The notes: generated by a model from the sequence alone, not told the origin. A stretch of DNA of 45,520 bases from DATEVL01 sp035471625 (GCA_035471625.1 DATIPT010000142.1:1-45520), one strand, 5' to 3'; shown: positions 1-7,980, counted from the first letter of the stretch. Numbers and translations: made by a program.

Positions 1-610
1 GCTTCTCCTCGAGCATCAGGTGAGGAACCATGTTGACTCCGACCATGACGACGACCACGATCAGGGCCAGGCTCACCTGCGCGCCGGGTCCTGCGTCTTC
101 CGACGTGGGATAGGCGCGCACTTCTGACAGATCGATCCGGACAGGACGACCCAGCAACCGGGCGGTCTCCCTTTCGGCGAGCGAGATCAGTTCATCCGCC
201 TTCGCCGGGCTGACCCAGTAGGCCAGGTAGGCCTCGATCACCGGCTCTCCACCGGCTTCGACGACAGCGTCGAAGTCGGTCGGGATGGCCAGGCCGAGTT
301 CGGCCGTGCTCGCCCTTCCCACGCGTCGCAGCAACTGGTCCCGACTCTCGTAGCCCGACCGAGCCTCCAGATTGAGGCTGTTCTCCAAGAAGGCCGGCAG
401 GGTCGAGTCCCCGGTGTCCCAGATACGGACTTGCGGGAGCTCGGCGGCATCGGTGATCAGCGGGAGATAGCGGTAGAACGCGACCAGGAACAAGACGCTG
501 ATGATCGCGGGCAGGGTATTCTTGTTCTTGATCCCTTCGACGATGTCCTTGGCGGTCATCACGCCGACCAGTCGCATGCGGTTGCGCCATCCGGAAGTGT
601 TGGAAGTCAT
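1..610 (-). CDS. ABC transporter permease, N-terminal part (cut by window edge)
   Basis: The reading frame is open from an ATG at 610 to the left edge, giving 203 residues with no stop, so the gene is incomplete. A GAAAGGAC ribosome binding site lies just upstream. A cytoplasmic start (MTSNTSGWRNRMRLVG) is followed by a membrane segment at about 33-53, an extracytoplasmic domain of about 120 residues, and a second hydrophobic stretch (LALIVVVVMVGVNMV) near the edge. This topology is that of ABC-2/NatB-type export permeases. It lies 56 bp downstream of the ABC ATPase on the same strand, which supports that role. The exported substrate is unknown. Family identity rests on topology and neighbours, not on a motif. 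Confidence 0.7.
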   Translation of the reverse strand, partial: MTSNTSGWRNRMRLVGVMTAKDIVEGIKNKNTLPAIISVLFLVAFYRYLPLITDAAELPQVRIWDTGDSTLPAFLENSLNLEARSGYESRDQLLRRVGRASTAELGLAIPTDFDAVVEAGGEPVIEAYLAYWVSPAKADELISLAERETARLLGRPVRIDLSEVRAYPTSEDAGPGAQVSLALIVVVVMVGVNMVPHLMLEEK

Positions 611-666
611 CGGGTTGTCCTTTCAAGCTTCGAACCGTCGGGCGCGCAGGGGCGGGTCCCCGTCGA

Positions 667-1395
667 TCATTCCGTGACGTAGGCTCGACCCGTCAGCTCG
701 ACGAACACATCCTCCAGGGTTGCCGTCGAACCATGGTCCGCCTTCAGTCGAGCGGGGATATCCAGCGCCACGATCCGGCCGTGATCCAGGATCGCCACCC
801 GGTCGCTCAACTGGTCGGCCTCCTCCATATAGTGCGTGGTCAGGAAGATCGTCGTCCCCTGAGCGGCCAGGTCGGCGACAAACCGCCGGAGCTCGCGGGC
901 GATCCCTGGGTCGAGACCGCGGGTCGGCTCGTCGAGGAACAGCACCTTCGGCTGGTGGAGCAGGGAACGGGCAATCAGCAGCCGCTGCTTCATCCCGTTC
1001 GAGAACTCCTTCGGTCGGCTCTTGGCGCGATCCTCGAGGCCCACAAGCGCCAGGACTTCATCGACGCGCTTCGTCGATACCCCGTACAACCGCGCACTGA
1101 AGACCAGGTTGTCGCGGGCCGACATCCGCTCGTACAGATTCTGGAATTCCCACACGACACCGATCTGGGGCTTGAGGTCATCCCGGTCTTCGACGATATC
1201 GCAGCCCATCACGGCGGCCCGGCCCTGTGTCGGCCGGAGCTGCCCGGTGAGCATCCGGATGGTCGTCGTCTTCCCGGCCCCGTTCGGCCCCAGGAAGCCG
1301 AAGACTTCTCCCGGCCGAACCTCAAAGCTGATGTCGTCCACGGCGCGCAGGCCGTTGAAATCCCTGGTCAATCCGATCGCCTCGATGGCATTCAT
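667..1395 (-). CDS. ABC transporter ATP-binding protein (ABC-2/NatA/DrrA type)
   Basis: This is a 242-residue nucleotide-binding subunit with every ATPase motif intact: Walker A GPNGAGKT (36-43), signature FSNGMKQR (131-138), Walker B VLFLDEP (151-157) and the switch histidine in TTH (188). The short length, the TLEDVFVELTGR C-terminus and the following permease are typical of NatA/CcmA-like exporters of drugs, ions or lipids. It should energise the permease that starts 56 bp downstream. The 322-bp gap upstream separates it from the LytTR-ABC gene and carries candidate operator repeats, so it may have its own regulated promoter. The substrate cannot be deduced. Confidence 0.93.
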   Translation of the reverse strand: MNAIEAIGLTRDFNGLRAVDDISFEVRPGEVFGFLGPNGAGKTTTIRMLTGQLRPTQGRAAVMGCDIVEDRDDLKPQIGVVWEFQNLYERMSARDNLVFSARLYGVSTKRVDEVLALVGLEDRAKSRPKEFSNGMKQRLLIARSLLHQPKVLFLDEPTRGLDPGIARELRRFVADLAAQGTTIFLTTHYMEEADQLSDRVAILDHGRIVALDIPARLKADHGSTATLEDVFVELTGRAYVTE

Positions 1396-1717
1396 TGTCC
1401 GCTCCGTTCTCGTGACAGGCGCCGATCCTCGTCTCGCTTGTCCACCCTAGCCTCCATACGTTCAGGGGTCATCCCCAATCTGGGGGACGTCAGGGGTGAT
1501 TGGCCGACCACAGGCTAGCGGATGGGGCATGCGAGTGCAACAAGTCTGCGCCGAATGGAGGATTCGGGGGGACGAACGGAGGTTGATACCGGCATTCTGC
1601 CCGCACGGACCGAATCCGGTCGGATTTGTCGTCGAAGCCGGAAGTGCAGAACAAGGCCACGATCGCATCCCCGACACCCATCCCGGGGAAGTCCGACCGC
1701 CGCCAAGACCGCCGGCG
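1396..1717. other. Intergenic region between LytTR-ABC gene and ABC ATPase gene
   Basis: These 322 bases hold no convincing gene. Short ORFs on both strands have no ribosome binding site and no protein-like composition. The part nearest the ABC ATPase start (1446-1518) contains direct and inverted repeats, including CTAGCCT at 1446-1452 and its complement AGGCTAG near 1512. In 1520-1717 I see nothing specific. Confidence 0.5.
1458..1500 (-). promoter_or_regulatory. Candidate LytTR operator: direct repeats flanking an inverted repeat
   Basis: ACGTTCAGGGGTCAT (1458-1472) is repeated as ACGTCAGGGGTGAT (1487-1500); the CAGGGGT cores are 28 bp apart. Between them is CCCCA-ATC-TGGGG (1473-1485). 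The block lies about 60-105 bp before the ABC ATPase start and directly downstream of a gene for a LytTR DNA-binding protein. LytTR regulators are known to bind pairs of direct repeats, so this is a plausible target. Binding is inferred. Confidence 0.4.
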
Positions 1718-2704
1718 TCAATATCCCAGCAGATCGCGGAGCTGCGCCGCAGCCGTCCGGCTCAGGGGGATCAGCGTTCCGGACGGATCGTTCAGTCGCA
1801 GGCTGTAGCTGTTGCGCGTGAAAGGAATGACCTCACGGACATGCTGGAGATTGACGAGGTAGCTGCGGTGGGCGCGGAAGAAGCCGCGACCCGCCAGACG
1901 CGCCTCGAGCTCGGCCATCGTGAAGTGAGTCGGCATCGGGCCTTCCGTAGTCACCAGGCTCGCCCGGCCTTCGTCGGCTTCCACGCAGAAGATGTCCGCC
2001 GGGTTGACTAAGATGACGCTGCCCTCGGTGCGGACCGGGATCTTGAACGCCTGCGACGCTTCGGCACCCACCCGCTGGTCCTCGATGATCCGCCCCTCCT
2101 GAAGACTCGCCACGGAATCGCACAGCGAGTCCAGGTTGGCGCCTTCAGACGCCAGGGTCAGGAGGGCCACTCCTCTTTCCGCCTCCTCCCGAACCAGCCG
2201 GCCGAGCAGGGCGATGGTGGAGCCGTCACATCGGGCAAACGGCTCGATCAACAGAAGCGTCGACGGAGCGTGCAACAGGGCGCGACCGAAGGCAAGTCTT
2301 CGCCGCAAACCGCCGGTCAAGTCTCCGGGTTTGGACCGGGGTTGATCCGCTAGCCCAATCCTCCCGAGGACCTCGTCGGCACGGCCCGCCGGCAGGCCAT
2401 GCAACCGGCAGAAGAAGCGCAAGTTCTCGAACGCCGTGGCGTGGCTGTAGAGTCCGTCGTCGGCGAAGAGGATTCCTACCCGCTCGGCGAACGCGGCGCG
2501 GTCGGCGCGAGGATCGACTCCGCCCACGCGGACTGTGCCCTTCGACGGCTGGCTGCGCCCGACGAGGAGATCAAGCAGCTGACCCTTGCCACTTCCGGCC
2601 GGACCGACCAGTGCCCGGATCTCCCCCGGCGAGACGTCGTAACGCGGGATGTCGATCACCGTGCGCTGCTCGACGACCTTCTGGAGGTCCCTCAACTCAA
2701 TCAC
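1718..2704 (-). CDS. LytTR transcriptional regulator fused to a degenerate ABC ATPase domain
   Basis: This is a 328-residue protein with an ABC ATPase-like domain (about 1-215) and a LytTR DNA-binding domain (about 221-325, with RAHRSYLVNL and EVIPFTRNSYSL). The start is GTG at 2704. The ATPase motifs are altered. Walker A is GPAGSGKG (34-41), lacking the Mg-binding Ser/Thr. Walker B is TLLLIE (149-154), with Ile for Asp. The signature is LTGGLR (129-134), and the switch histidine is replaced in LLTLASE. The domain therefore probably binds nucleotide or a partner without normal hydrolysis. ABC-LytTR fusions are a known architecture. Adjacent to an intact ABC exporter, it most likely senses and regulates that exporter. 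Confidence 0.88.
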   Translation of the reverse strand: MIELRDLQKVVEQRTVIDIPRYDVSPGEIRALVGPAGSGKGQLLDLLVGRSQPSKGTVRVGGVDPRADRAAFAERVGILFADDGLYSHATAFENLRFFCRLHGLPAGRADEVLGRIGLADQPRSKPGDLTGGLRRRLAFGRALLHAPSTLLLIEPFARCDGSTIALLGRLVREEAERGVALLTLASEGANLDSLCDSVASLQEGRIIEDQRVGAEASQAFKIPVRTEGSVILVNPADIFCVEADEGRASLVTTEGPMPTHFTMAELEARLAGRGFFRAHRSYLVNLQHVREVIPFTRNSYSLRLNDPSGTLIPLSRTAAAQLRDLLGY

Positions 2705-2725
2705 GATGGGTCTCCGACTGGGATG

Positions 2726-2734
2726 ACTCTAGCA
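2726..2734 (-). promoter_or_regulatory. Extended -10 promoter for the LytTR-ABC gene
   Basis: On the minus strand TGcTAGAGT fits an extended -10 element. The expected transcription start is about 15 nt before the GTG start codon at 2704. No good -35 is visible. Confidence 0.45.
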
Positions 2735-2840
2735 CACCGGCCAAGGCGCAAACCCTTTCGGGTCGATGGCGATGGGGGATGGATCGGGTCGGTGCGACGG
2801 AGCCGTTGCTGGTTGGGTGGTCGGATCGGGGGAGCCGTGT

Positions 2841-3650
2841 TCAGCCGGCGCGCAAGCGTTCTTCGAGGGCGTCGAAGTCGGTGCGCGACGTCATGTCGAG
2901 GCTGAGGGGCGTCACCGAAACCGCACGCCGCACCCGCAGGGTGTGGGCGTCGGAGCCCGGCTCGAGGTCGAGGTCGTCGGCCACCCGATAGGAAAGGACA
3001 CCGGGCTCGGCCAGTGCCCTTCGCTCCGGCGCCACCGGAACGTAGTAGCGGGCGCGCGATAGCCGGGTCAGGCGCCATGGGGTATCGGAGGTCGCCCCCA
3101 TCGGCACGTCGATCTTAAGGACATCGACATCTTCGGGACAACCGCAGGTGAGCATGCGCCCGGCGAACATGGCTGTGAAATGCGCCGCGGCGCCAAAGTC
3201 GATTTCCTCCGCATGGGTCAGGTGATATCGGCTTTCGGTCTCCTGTGAGACCGCCATCGCCGGGACGCCCGACGCCGCGGCTTCGAGCGCCGCTCCCACG
3301 GTTCCGGAGATCGTAACGCTCGTCGTCACGTTCTCGCCATAGTTGATCCCGGCGACGACCAGATCGGGCGGTTGCGGCATGATCTCGAAGATCGCGTGCT
3401 GGACGGCCTGGGCCGGCGAACCGCCGACCGAGTACACCGTCCAGGTCTTGCCGCCGACCGTGACCTGCTCTTCCAGGATCGCGCCGTCGGAGATCAGCGG
3501 CATACTCCGTCCGCTGCCGGATTGCTGCTCGCGCGGCGCCACGACCGTGACGAATCCGTGGGCTGAGAGCGCCTCGGCCGCAGCCCAAAGGCCGGGCGAA
3601 CGGATCCCGTCATCGTTCGTCAGAAGGATCTGGGGCTTGGGTGACGTCAT
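2841..3650 (-). CDS. surE: 5'-nucleotidase SurE
   Basis: This is a 269-residue SurE family phosphatase, which removes phosphate from nucleoside 5'- and 3'-monophosphates using a divalent metal. Diagnostic motifs are LLTNDDG (10-16, metal-binding Asp pair), the GSGRS segment, GINYGEN and SGTVGAALEA. The length matches the family. The ATG at 3650 starts directly on the conserved N-terminal strand, so the start is secure. It follows the HD hydrolase gene by 53 bp on the same strand, so it may be the last gene of the B12-riboswitch unit. A weak -10-like TAAGAT in the gap also allows independent transcription. The protein is cytoplasmic. Confidence 0.95.
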   Translation of the reverse strand: MTSPKPQILLTNDDGIRSPGLWAAAEALSAHGFVTVVAPREQQSGSGRSMPLISDGAILEEQVTVGGKTWTVYSVGGSPAQAVQHAIFEIMPQPPDLVVAGINYGENVTTSVTISGTVGAALEAAASGVPAMAVSQETESRYHLTHAEEIDFGAAAHFTAMFAGRMLTCGCPEDVDVLKIDVPMGATSDTPWRLTRLSRARYYVPVAPERRALAEPGVLSYRVADDLDLEPGSDAHTLRVRRAVSVTPLSLDMTSRTDFDALEERLRAG

Positions 3651-3703
3651 GGCGCAAGCATCATCTTACCTACGCCGCAAGAGATGAGCAAGGATCGTGC
3701 CAG

Positions 3704-4354
3704 CTAGCCGGGTTCCGACGAATCCGAGCCGACAGCCTCGGCGGCCAACGCCTCGAAGAACTCTTCAAGCAACTCGGCTCGCTTCGCCCCGATGGCGCGG
3801 GCTGGTTCCGTGTAGAGCCGTCCGGCAACCTTGCGGAGTTTGAAGAGGTACTCGTGGTAGGCGCTGTGCGGCTCACCCGGACGTCCGCGCCCCTGCTCAC
3901 GGAACTGCTGCGACGGTTCGGCGAAGACCGGCTGACCGGCCTGCAACGCGTAGCCGATCGTTCGAGCCACGCCGAAGGCGCCCAGCACATCCAGCTTGTC
4001 GGCATCGAACACGATCTGGGCCTCAAGCGTCGACGGCGTTTCCGCGCCGCGAAACCGATGCGCTCGAATGCAGTGCGTGACCGCTGCGATCCGATCCGGC
4101 GGCCAGCCTTCGCCCGCCAGAATCGCCTCGGCAAACCGGGCCGATTCGGCCTCGTGAGTCGCGCGGGCCGCCTCCGGTCCGGGCACGGCACCGGCGGCAT
4201 CGTGGAGCAGGCACGCGGCGCGCACGATTTCGAGATCGGCCCCAAGACGCTCGGCGAGCCTCTCAGCCATCCGCAGGACCCGAAGCACGTGGTCGAACCC
4301 GTGGACGGGATCCTCCTGCGGATACCAGGTACGCGCCTCATCCAGCGACGGCAT
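3704..4354 (-). CDS. HD domain metal-dependent phosphohydrolase
   Basis: This is a 216-residue soluble protein of the HD superfamily. Metal-ligand motifs are His in DPVHGFDH (about 18 and 22), the His-Asp pair in LLHDAAG (51-52), His94 in VTHCIRAH and the late aspartates of FDADKLD (117-122). This pattern matches small YedJ/YfbR-like HD hydrolases, which act on nucleotides or other phosphate esters; the substrate is not predictable. It begins 12 bp after the fused EcfA gene and reads the same way, so it is probably cotranscribed with the B12-controlled ECF transporter. A role in cobalamin or alpha-ribazole phosphate salvage is possible but is only inferred from position. Confidence 0.85.
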   Translation of the reverse strand: MPSLDEARTWYPQEDPVHGFDHVLRVLRMAERLAERLGADLEIVRAACLLHDAAGAVPGPEAARATHEAESARFAEAILAGEGWPPDRIAAVTHCIRAHRFRGAETPSTLEAQIVFDADKLDVLGAFGVARTIGYALQAGQPVFAEPSQQFREQGRGRPGEPHSAYHEYLFKLRKVAGRLYTEPARAIGAKRAELLEEFFEALAAEAVGSDSSEPG

Positions 4355-4366
4355 CGCCTCTGTCCG

Positions 4367-5848
4367 TCATGGGGCCGCATGCTCCCGTTCCTGCACAGCC
4401 GTCCCCGTGCGCGCCAATTCCAGGGCGTAGGTGAAGTCGGGGTCGCACCCAAGGACCTCCGCCGGATCGCCCTCGGCCACGATGCGGCCGTGATCCAGCA
4501 TGACCGCTCGCGTCGCTGCCTCCACGACGAAGGCGGCATCGTGGGTGGCAACCACGACGGCGGCCCCCGCCTCGCGCAAGGCTTGCAGCGTCTGGCCGAG
4601 CCACGCCATCCGTCCGCCATCCATCCCGAGCGTCGGCTCATCCAGCAAGACAACCGAAGGCCGTCCTACCAGGACCGCCGCCAGGGCGACCCGCTGCCGC
4701 TCACCAGCCGAAAGGTCCCGGGGATGCCGATCCCAGAGGGAAACCAGGTCCAGAGCCTCCGCCCATCGCTGGACCTCCTCACCGGGCGTAGCGTTGCCGT
4801 TCCGGCTGCGAGCGGTCAGCTCGACTTCTTCCCGGACCGTTTCGGAGAACAGCATGCTCGATGGGGGTTGCGGCACATAGCCGATCTTGCGCGCCGTCTC
4901 GAAGACCGGCGTCTCAAGAATCGAGATTTCATCGAGAAGGATCGCCCCGTGCGCCGGGCGCTGAAGCCCGGTGAGGCACCGCAACAAGGTGGTCTTGCCC
5001 GAACCGTTGCGGCCGATCAGGGCCAGGATCTCCCCCGGCTCGATGGACAGGTTCACACCATCGAGGACAGGGCGATGGTTGAAGGCGAGGCGTAGGTCCT
5101 CCGCCTTCAGCAAACTCGGGGCGACGGCGTAGGGAATCTCCACTGGCGGATACGCGCGAACGGGCTGCTCCGTGCTTCCTCCTTGCCGGATTCGGCCGGC
5201 GTCGAGCTGGATGACGTGACTGACCTGACCGCGCCACCACTCCTGTCGATGTTCGGCGATGATCGCCGTCAGTCCATCCTCGTGAGACAACTCTCGCACC
5301 CAGCGGACGACCGCCCGCGCGCCCGCAGGATCGAGATGGGTCAGCGGCTCATCGAGCACGAGGACGGCCGGATCGCGTCCCAGCGCTGCGGCGATCCCCA
5401 ACCGGGCGCGCTCCCCGGCCGACAGTCGTTCCAGCCGGCGCGATCGCAATTCCGTGAGCCCCATGCGTGTCGCGATCTCGATCGCCTGTCGGCGGACCTG
5501 TGCCGGGGAGATCCTCGCCAGTTCCAGGGAAAACCCGATCTCCTCCTCGATGGAGTTGGTCAGGAACCGCGCCTGCGAATCCTGGAAGACGGTGCCGACC
5601 TTCGCCGCCAAGAGCCGGGGAGACGACACTCGCGTGTCCAGGCCATCGACAACCACCCGGCCGCCGAACCGGCCTCCGTAAAAATGGGGCACGAGGCCAT
5701 TGACCGAGCGCAGCAGCGTGGATTTCCCGGACCCCGACACGCCTCCTACGAGCATGCGGTCTCCCGCAGCCACGTCGAGGTCTAGCTCCGCCAAGGCCGC
5801 CTCGGTCGACCCGGGATAGGTGTAGTGGAGTCGATCGATGGAGATCAC
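4367..5848 (-). CDS. ecfA: Energy-coupling factor transporter ATPase, two fused EcfA domains
   Basis: One 493-residue chain holds both ATPase subunits of an ECF transporter. Domain 1 (about 1-225) has Walker A GVSGSGKS (36-43), signature LSAGERAR (142-149) and Walker B AVLVLDEP. Domain 2 (about 245-470) has Walker A GRNGSGKT (279-286), signature LSAGERQR (379-386), Walker B VVLLDEP and His436. Both look catalytically competent. The GTG start at 5848 overlaps the EcfT stop in GTGA, implying translational coupling. The frame stays open further upstream, but that sequence is EcfT read out of frame. Fused EcfA pairs are known in several bacterial groups. A cobalamin-related substrate is inferred from the riboswitch upstream. 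Confidence 0.93.
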   Translation of the reverse strand: MISIDRLHYTYPGSTEAALAELDLDVAAGDRMLVGGVSGSGKSTLLRSVNGLVPHFYGGRFGGRVVVDGLDTRVSSPRLLAAKVGTVFQDSQARFLTNSIEEEIGFSLELARISPAQVRRQAIEIATRMGLTELRSRRLERLSAGERARLGIAAALGRDPAVLVLDEPLTHLDPAGARAVVRWVRELSHEDGLTAIIAEHRQEWWRGQVSHVIQLDAGRIRQGGSTEQPVRAYPPVEIPYAVAPSLLKAEDLRLAFNHRPVLDGVNLSIEPGEILALIGRNGSGKTTLLRCLTGLQRPAHGAILLDEISILETPVFETARKIGYVPQPPSSMLFSETVREEVELTARSRNGNATPGEEVQRWAEALDLVSLWDRHPRDLSAGERQRVALAAVLVGRPSVVLLDEPTLGMDGGRMAWLGQTLQALREAGAAVVVATHDAAFVVEAATRAVMLDHGRIVAEGDPAEVLGCDPDFTYALELARTGTAVQEREHAAP

Positions 5849-6846
5849 GCCCGCCCGACCCCGGCAGGGACCGCCAGGCACAGGATGGCCGCAAGCGGCG
5901 GCCATGCGACCGGCGGGATGTAGGCCGTCGGATACGGGTAGTAGCCGAGCATCCCGGGGACGCGGGTCGACAGCCACAACAACCCCAAGGCGGCTGCAGC
6001 TGCAAAGGCAGCTACCAGCGTATCGATCGGCCGCCACGGTTCGAGCTGGTGGCGGATCGGGGAGGCGTCTTCCCGCAGTGTCATCCAACGCACGATCAGC
6101 GCCACGACCAGCAGGCCGCCGGCCAGGATGGCCTGATGCGGCTGTGCCGCACACAGCAAGACAGCCGCGGCGATCGCGGCGTACGCCAGCGCCGCCTGCC
6201 AGCGATGGTTGCCAACCGGCAGGGTACTGGCCCAACCTCGCGCCGCCAGCGACTCGGCTTGATCCATCGCCCGCTCGAGGGCCTCGAAGACCATTGGGGT
6301 CAGCAAACGGGGGGCTTCGCGCCAGCTCCCACGCAGGGCGCCCCGCAGCTGGCGCGCTTCTCGCAGGTCGAGGAATGCCTGCCGGGCATGCGGGGCGAAG
6401 GTCAGGCCAATCGTCGCTGCAACCCCGATCGGATACAGGCCGCGCGGCGTCCTACGCAGGAGGTCTGCGGCGGTGACCGCGCGCGAGAATACTCCCATCA
6501 CCAGGAGCAGGGTCACCACCTGCAGACCGGCGGACAATCCGAACAGGAAGGCCTCCAACGTGTAGGGACCACCGAGCACGGGGATATCGAACTCCAGCAG
6601 CACCGTATCGCCGGCCCGGCTGAAGAGCAAGTTGATTGCGGTCGACGCCAGGATGATGCTCCCGGCCAGAGCGAGCGTCCCCCGGCCGGGCGGCTCACCC
6701 GTGAGCCGCCAACCGACCAGGAGCACTACTCCGGCCAGTCCGAGCAGGTACCACGGATTGCGCACCAGAAGCGCGGCCGTCGCCGCACATGCGGTCCAGA
6801 GGAGCCAGGCGCTCGGGTTCAAGCGCGGTCGCGCCGACGAGTCCAA
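5845..6846 (-). CDS. ecfT: Energy-coupling factor transporter transmembrane protein EcfT, long form
   Basis: This 333-residue membrane protein is the scaffold of an ECF transporter. The coupling-helix X-Arg-X motifs are visible as ARQ (164-166) and ARG (202-204, in LAARGWAS). These are the arginines that dock into the EcfA grooves. Hydrophobic segments lie at about 14-48, 58-74, 98-120 and 136-150. Four more follow the coupling helices (about 217-235, 238-255, 274-292, 311-328). Typical EcfT proteins are about 260 residues, so the C-terminus is extended. The start is a TTG at 6846, 9 bp after the toroid gene, with a weak GAGG site. The extra helices are notable because no S-component gene is present. 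Confidence 0.9.
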   Translation of the reverse strand: MDSSARPRLNPSAWLLWTACAATAALLVRNPWYLLGLAGVVLLVGWRLTGEPPGRGTLALAGSIILASTAINLLFSRAGDTVLLEFDIPVLGGPYTLEAFLFGLSAGLQVVTLLLVMGVFSRAVTAADLLRRTPRGLYPIGVAATIGLTFAPHARQAFLDLREARQLRGALRGSWREAPRLLTPMVFEALERAMDQAESLAARGWASTLPVGNHRWQAALAYAAIAAAVLLCAAQPHQAILAGGLLVVALIVRWMTLREDASPIRHQLEPWRPIDTLVAAFAAAAALGLLWLSTRVPGMLGYYPYPTAYIPPVAWPPLAAILCLAVPAGVGRA

Positions 6847-6855
6847 GCGAGGCCT

Positions 6856-7905
6856 CTATCGGTCGCTTCGACCCAGGATCGCGGCGACGCCAAGCACGAG
6901 CACGACGATCACTGCGGCGGCGATCAAGACGGGTCCGGGGTCGGAAGCGGCCGCCGTCACAGAGCCCGCAGCCCGCGACAGTCCGGCGACCGCTGTCAAA
7001 TCGACGCCGGCCAACGCCGGAAGAACCTGGACGGTCGCCAGCAGGTTGTCGCCCGGCATGTCAGCGTTGAAGGCGAAGGCACCGCTCGGCTGCTGAAGGC
7101 CGATCAAGACCCCGAGCGGCTGGTTCCAAGCCTCAAGGTCCTCCCCCGCGGCGGTCAACGCCTGAGTCACAAGGGCCGTCGAGTTTGCGTCGGTGGTCTC
7201 GCCAAACGCGCTTGGCTTCTGGTAGGTCCACCCCCCGTCCGGATTCTGCGTCGCACGGAAGTAGGCGAGAGAATCCGCAGCCTCATCGGCGTCCCCGACG
7301 GCCAGCAGCGCCTGGACGATCAGGGCCGTTGTATTGCTATCCCCGCTCCCGGGCACCTGGCTCGCGTCGAAGGCATAGCTGCCATCCGGCAGGCGGGTCG
7401 CGGTCAAACCGGCAATCGCTTCCTTGGGCACGGCCTCCCCGGCGGCGTGCAGGGCCAGGATCGCCAGGCCGCTGTCGTAAGCTCCGCTCCCGAACAAGCC
7501 GGTGTTGGGATCAAGCCCGGAGAGGATCACCTCGACCAGGTCGACTCCGCCGAAGGTGCGGGCATCCCGACCTGCGGCCGTGGCGGCGAGGGTGATCTTC
7601 GCCGCCAGCCCCGGCGATCCAGCTTCCTTTGCTCGCGCCTCGAGGAAATCGAGGGGGGACTGGCCTTGCGGGCTCCAGTCGTCCGCCGACTCTCCGGTTG
7701 CCAGGATGGCAATCACGGCGTCAGCGGTCGCACCGATGTCGCTCTCCGGTGAGAAGCCGTTCGAGAACCCGCCGTCCGCCTGCTGCTGCGTGCGGAGCCA
7801 ATCGAGCGCGGCCTCGATTCCTCCCGCGGCGCGGGCCGCCGTTGGGCCAAACAGGATGACCGCGCCGAGAGCGATCACCAGCGAAAGCGAACGAAGTCGA
7901 GTCAT
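6856..7905 (-). CDS. Secreted, membrane-anchored alpha/alpha-toroid (prenyltransferase-repeat) protein, candidate cobalamin binder
   Basis: This 349-residue protein has a signal peptide (1-26, ending ARA). Alpha/alpha-toroid repeats of the terpenoid-cyclase/prenyltransferase type follow, for example WLRTQQQADGGF (36-47), PDGSYAF, NPDGGWTYQKPSAFG and SNTTALIVQAL. A C-terminal membrane helix (about 325-345) ends in GRSDR. No terpene-cyclase DXDD motif or zinc site is visible, so an enzyme role is unlikely. The same fold forms the cobalamin-binding domain of intrinsic factor and transcobalamin. It is the first gene after a cobalamin riboswitch and is followed by EcfT and EcfA, so an external B12-capturing role is a reasonable inference. 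The chosen ATG has GGAGGAGG 3 nt upstream. An in-frame ATG at 7983, also with a strong SD, would add 26 residues. Confidence 0.88.
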   Translation of the reverse strand: MTRLRSLSLVIALGAVILFGPTAARAAGGIEAALDWLRTQQQADGGFSNGFSPESDIGATADAVIAILATGESADDWSPQGQSPLDFLEARAKEAGSPGLAAKITLAATAAGRDARTFGGVDLVEVILSGLDPNTGLFGSGAYDSGLAILALHAAGEAVPKEAIAGLTATRLPDGSYAFDASQVPGSGDSNTTALIVQALLAVGDADEAADSLAYFRATQNPDGGWTYQKPSAFGETTDANSTALVTQALTAAGEDLEAWNQPLGVLIGLQQPSGAFAFNADMPGDNLLATVQVLPALAGVDLTAVAGLSRAAGSVTAAASDPGPVLIAAAVIVVLVLGVAAILGRSDR

Positions 7906-7949
7906 GATCCTCCTCCAAGGGGGATGGGGGAACCTGCCGTGAAATGGAA

Positions 7950-7968
7950 CCTCCCCGAAGCGGGGAGG
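7950..7968 (-). promoter_or_regulatory. Hairpin between riboswitch and toroid start
   Basis: A perfect 8-bp stem (CCTCCCCG / CGGGGAGG) with a 3-nt loop lies between the aptamer and the GGAGGAGG site at 7910-7917. There is no U-tract, so it is not an obvious terminator. The CCTCCCC arm could also pair with GGAGGAGG, which would fit a part in the riboswitch expression platform. Confidence 0.45.
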
Positions 7969-7980
7969 GGGTTGCGCTCG

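Noticed and set aside
192..626. Open frame on the minus strand of 144 residues at the left end
   Set aside because: It is an out-of-frame shadow of the permease gene; the other frame has a proper start, RBS and membrane segments.
1462..1677. Short minus-strand ORFs between the LytTR-ABC gene and the ABC gene
   Set aside because: No SD sequence, no protein-like pattern, and they cover the repeat region.
3641..5095. Long plus-strand ORF (484 residues)
   Set aside because: It is antisense to the HD and EcfA genes, has Arg/Gly-rich shadow composition and no recognisable motifs.
5849..6235. N-terminal extension of the EcfA frame by 129 residues
   Set aside because: The extra sequence is EcfT read in another frame. 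The GTG at 5848 overlapping the EcfT stop gives a normal EcfA N-terminus.
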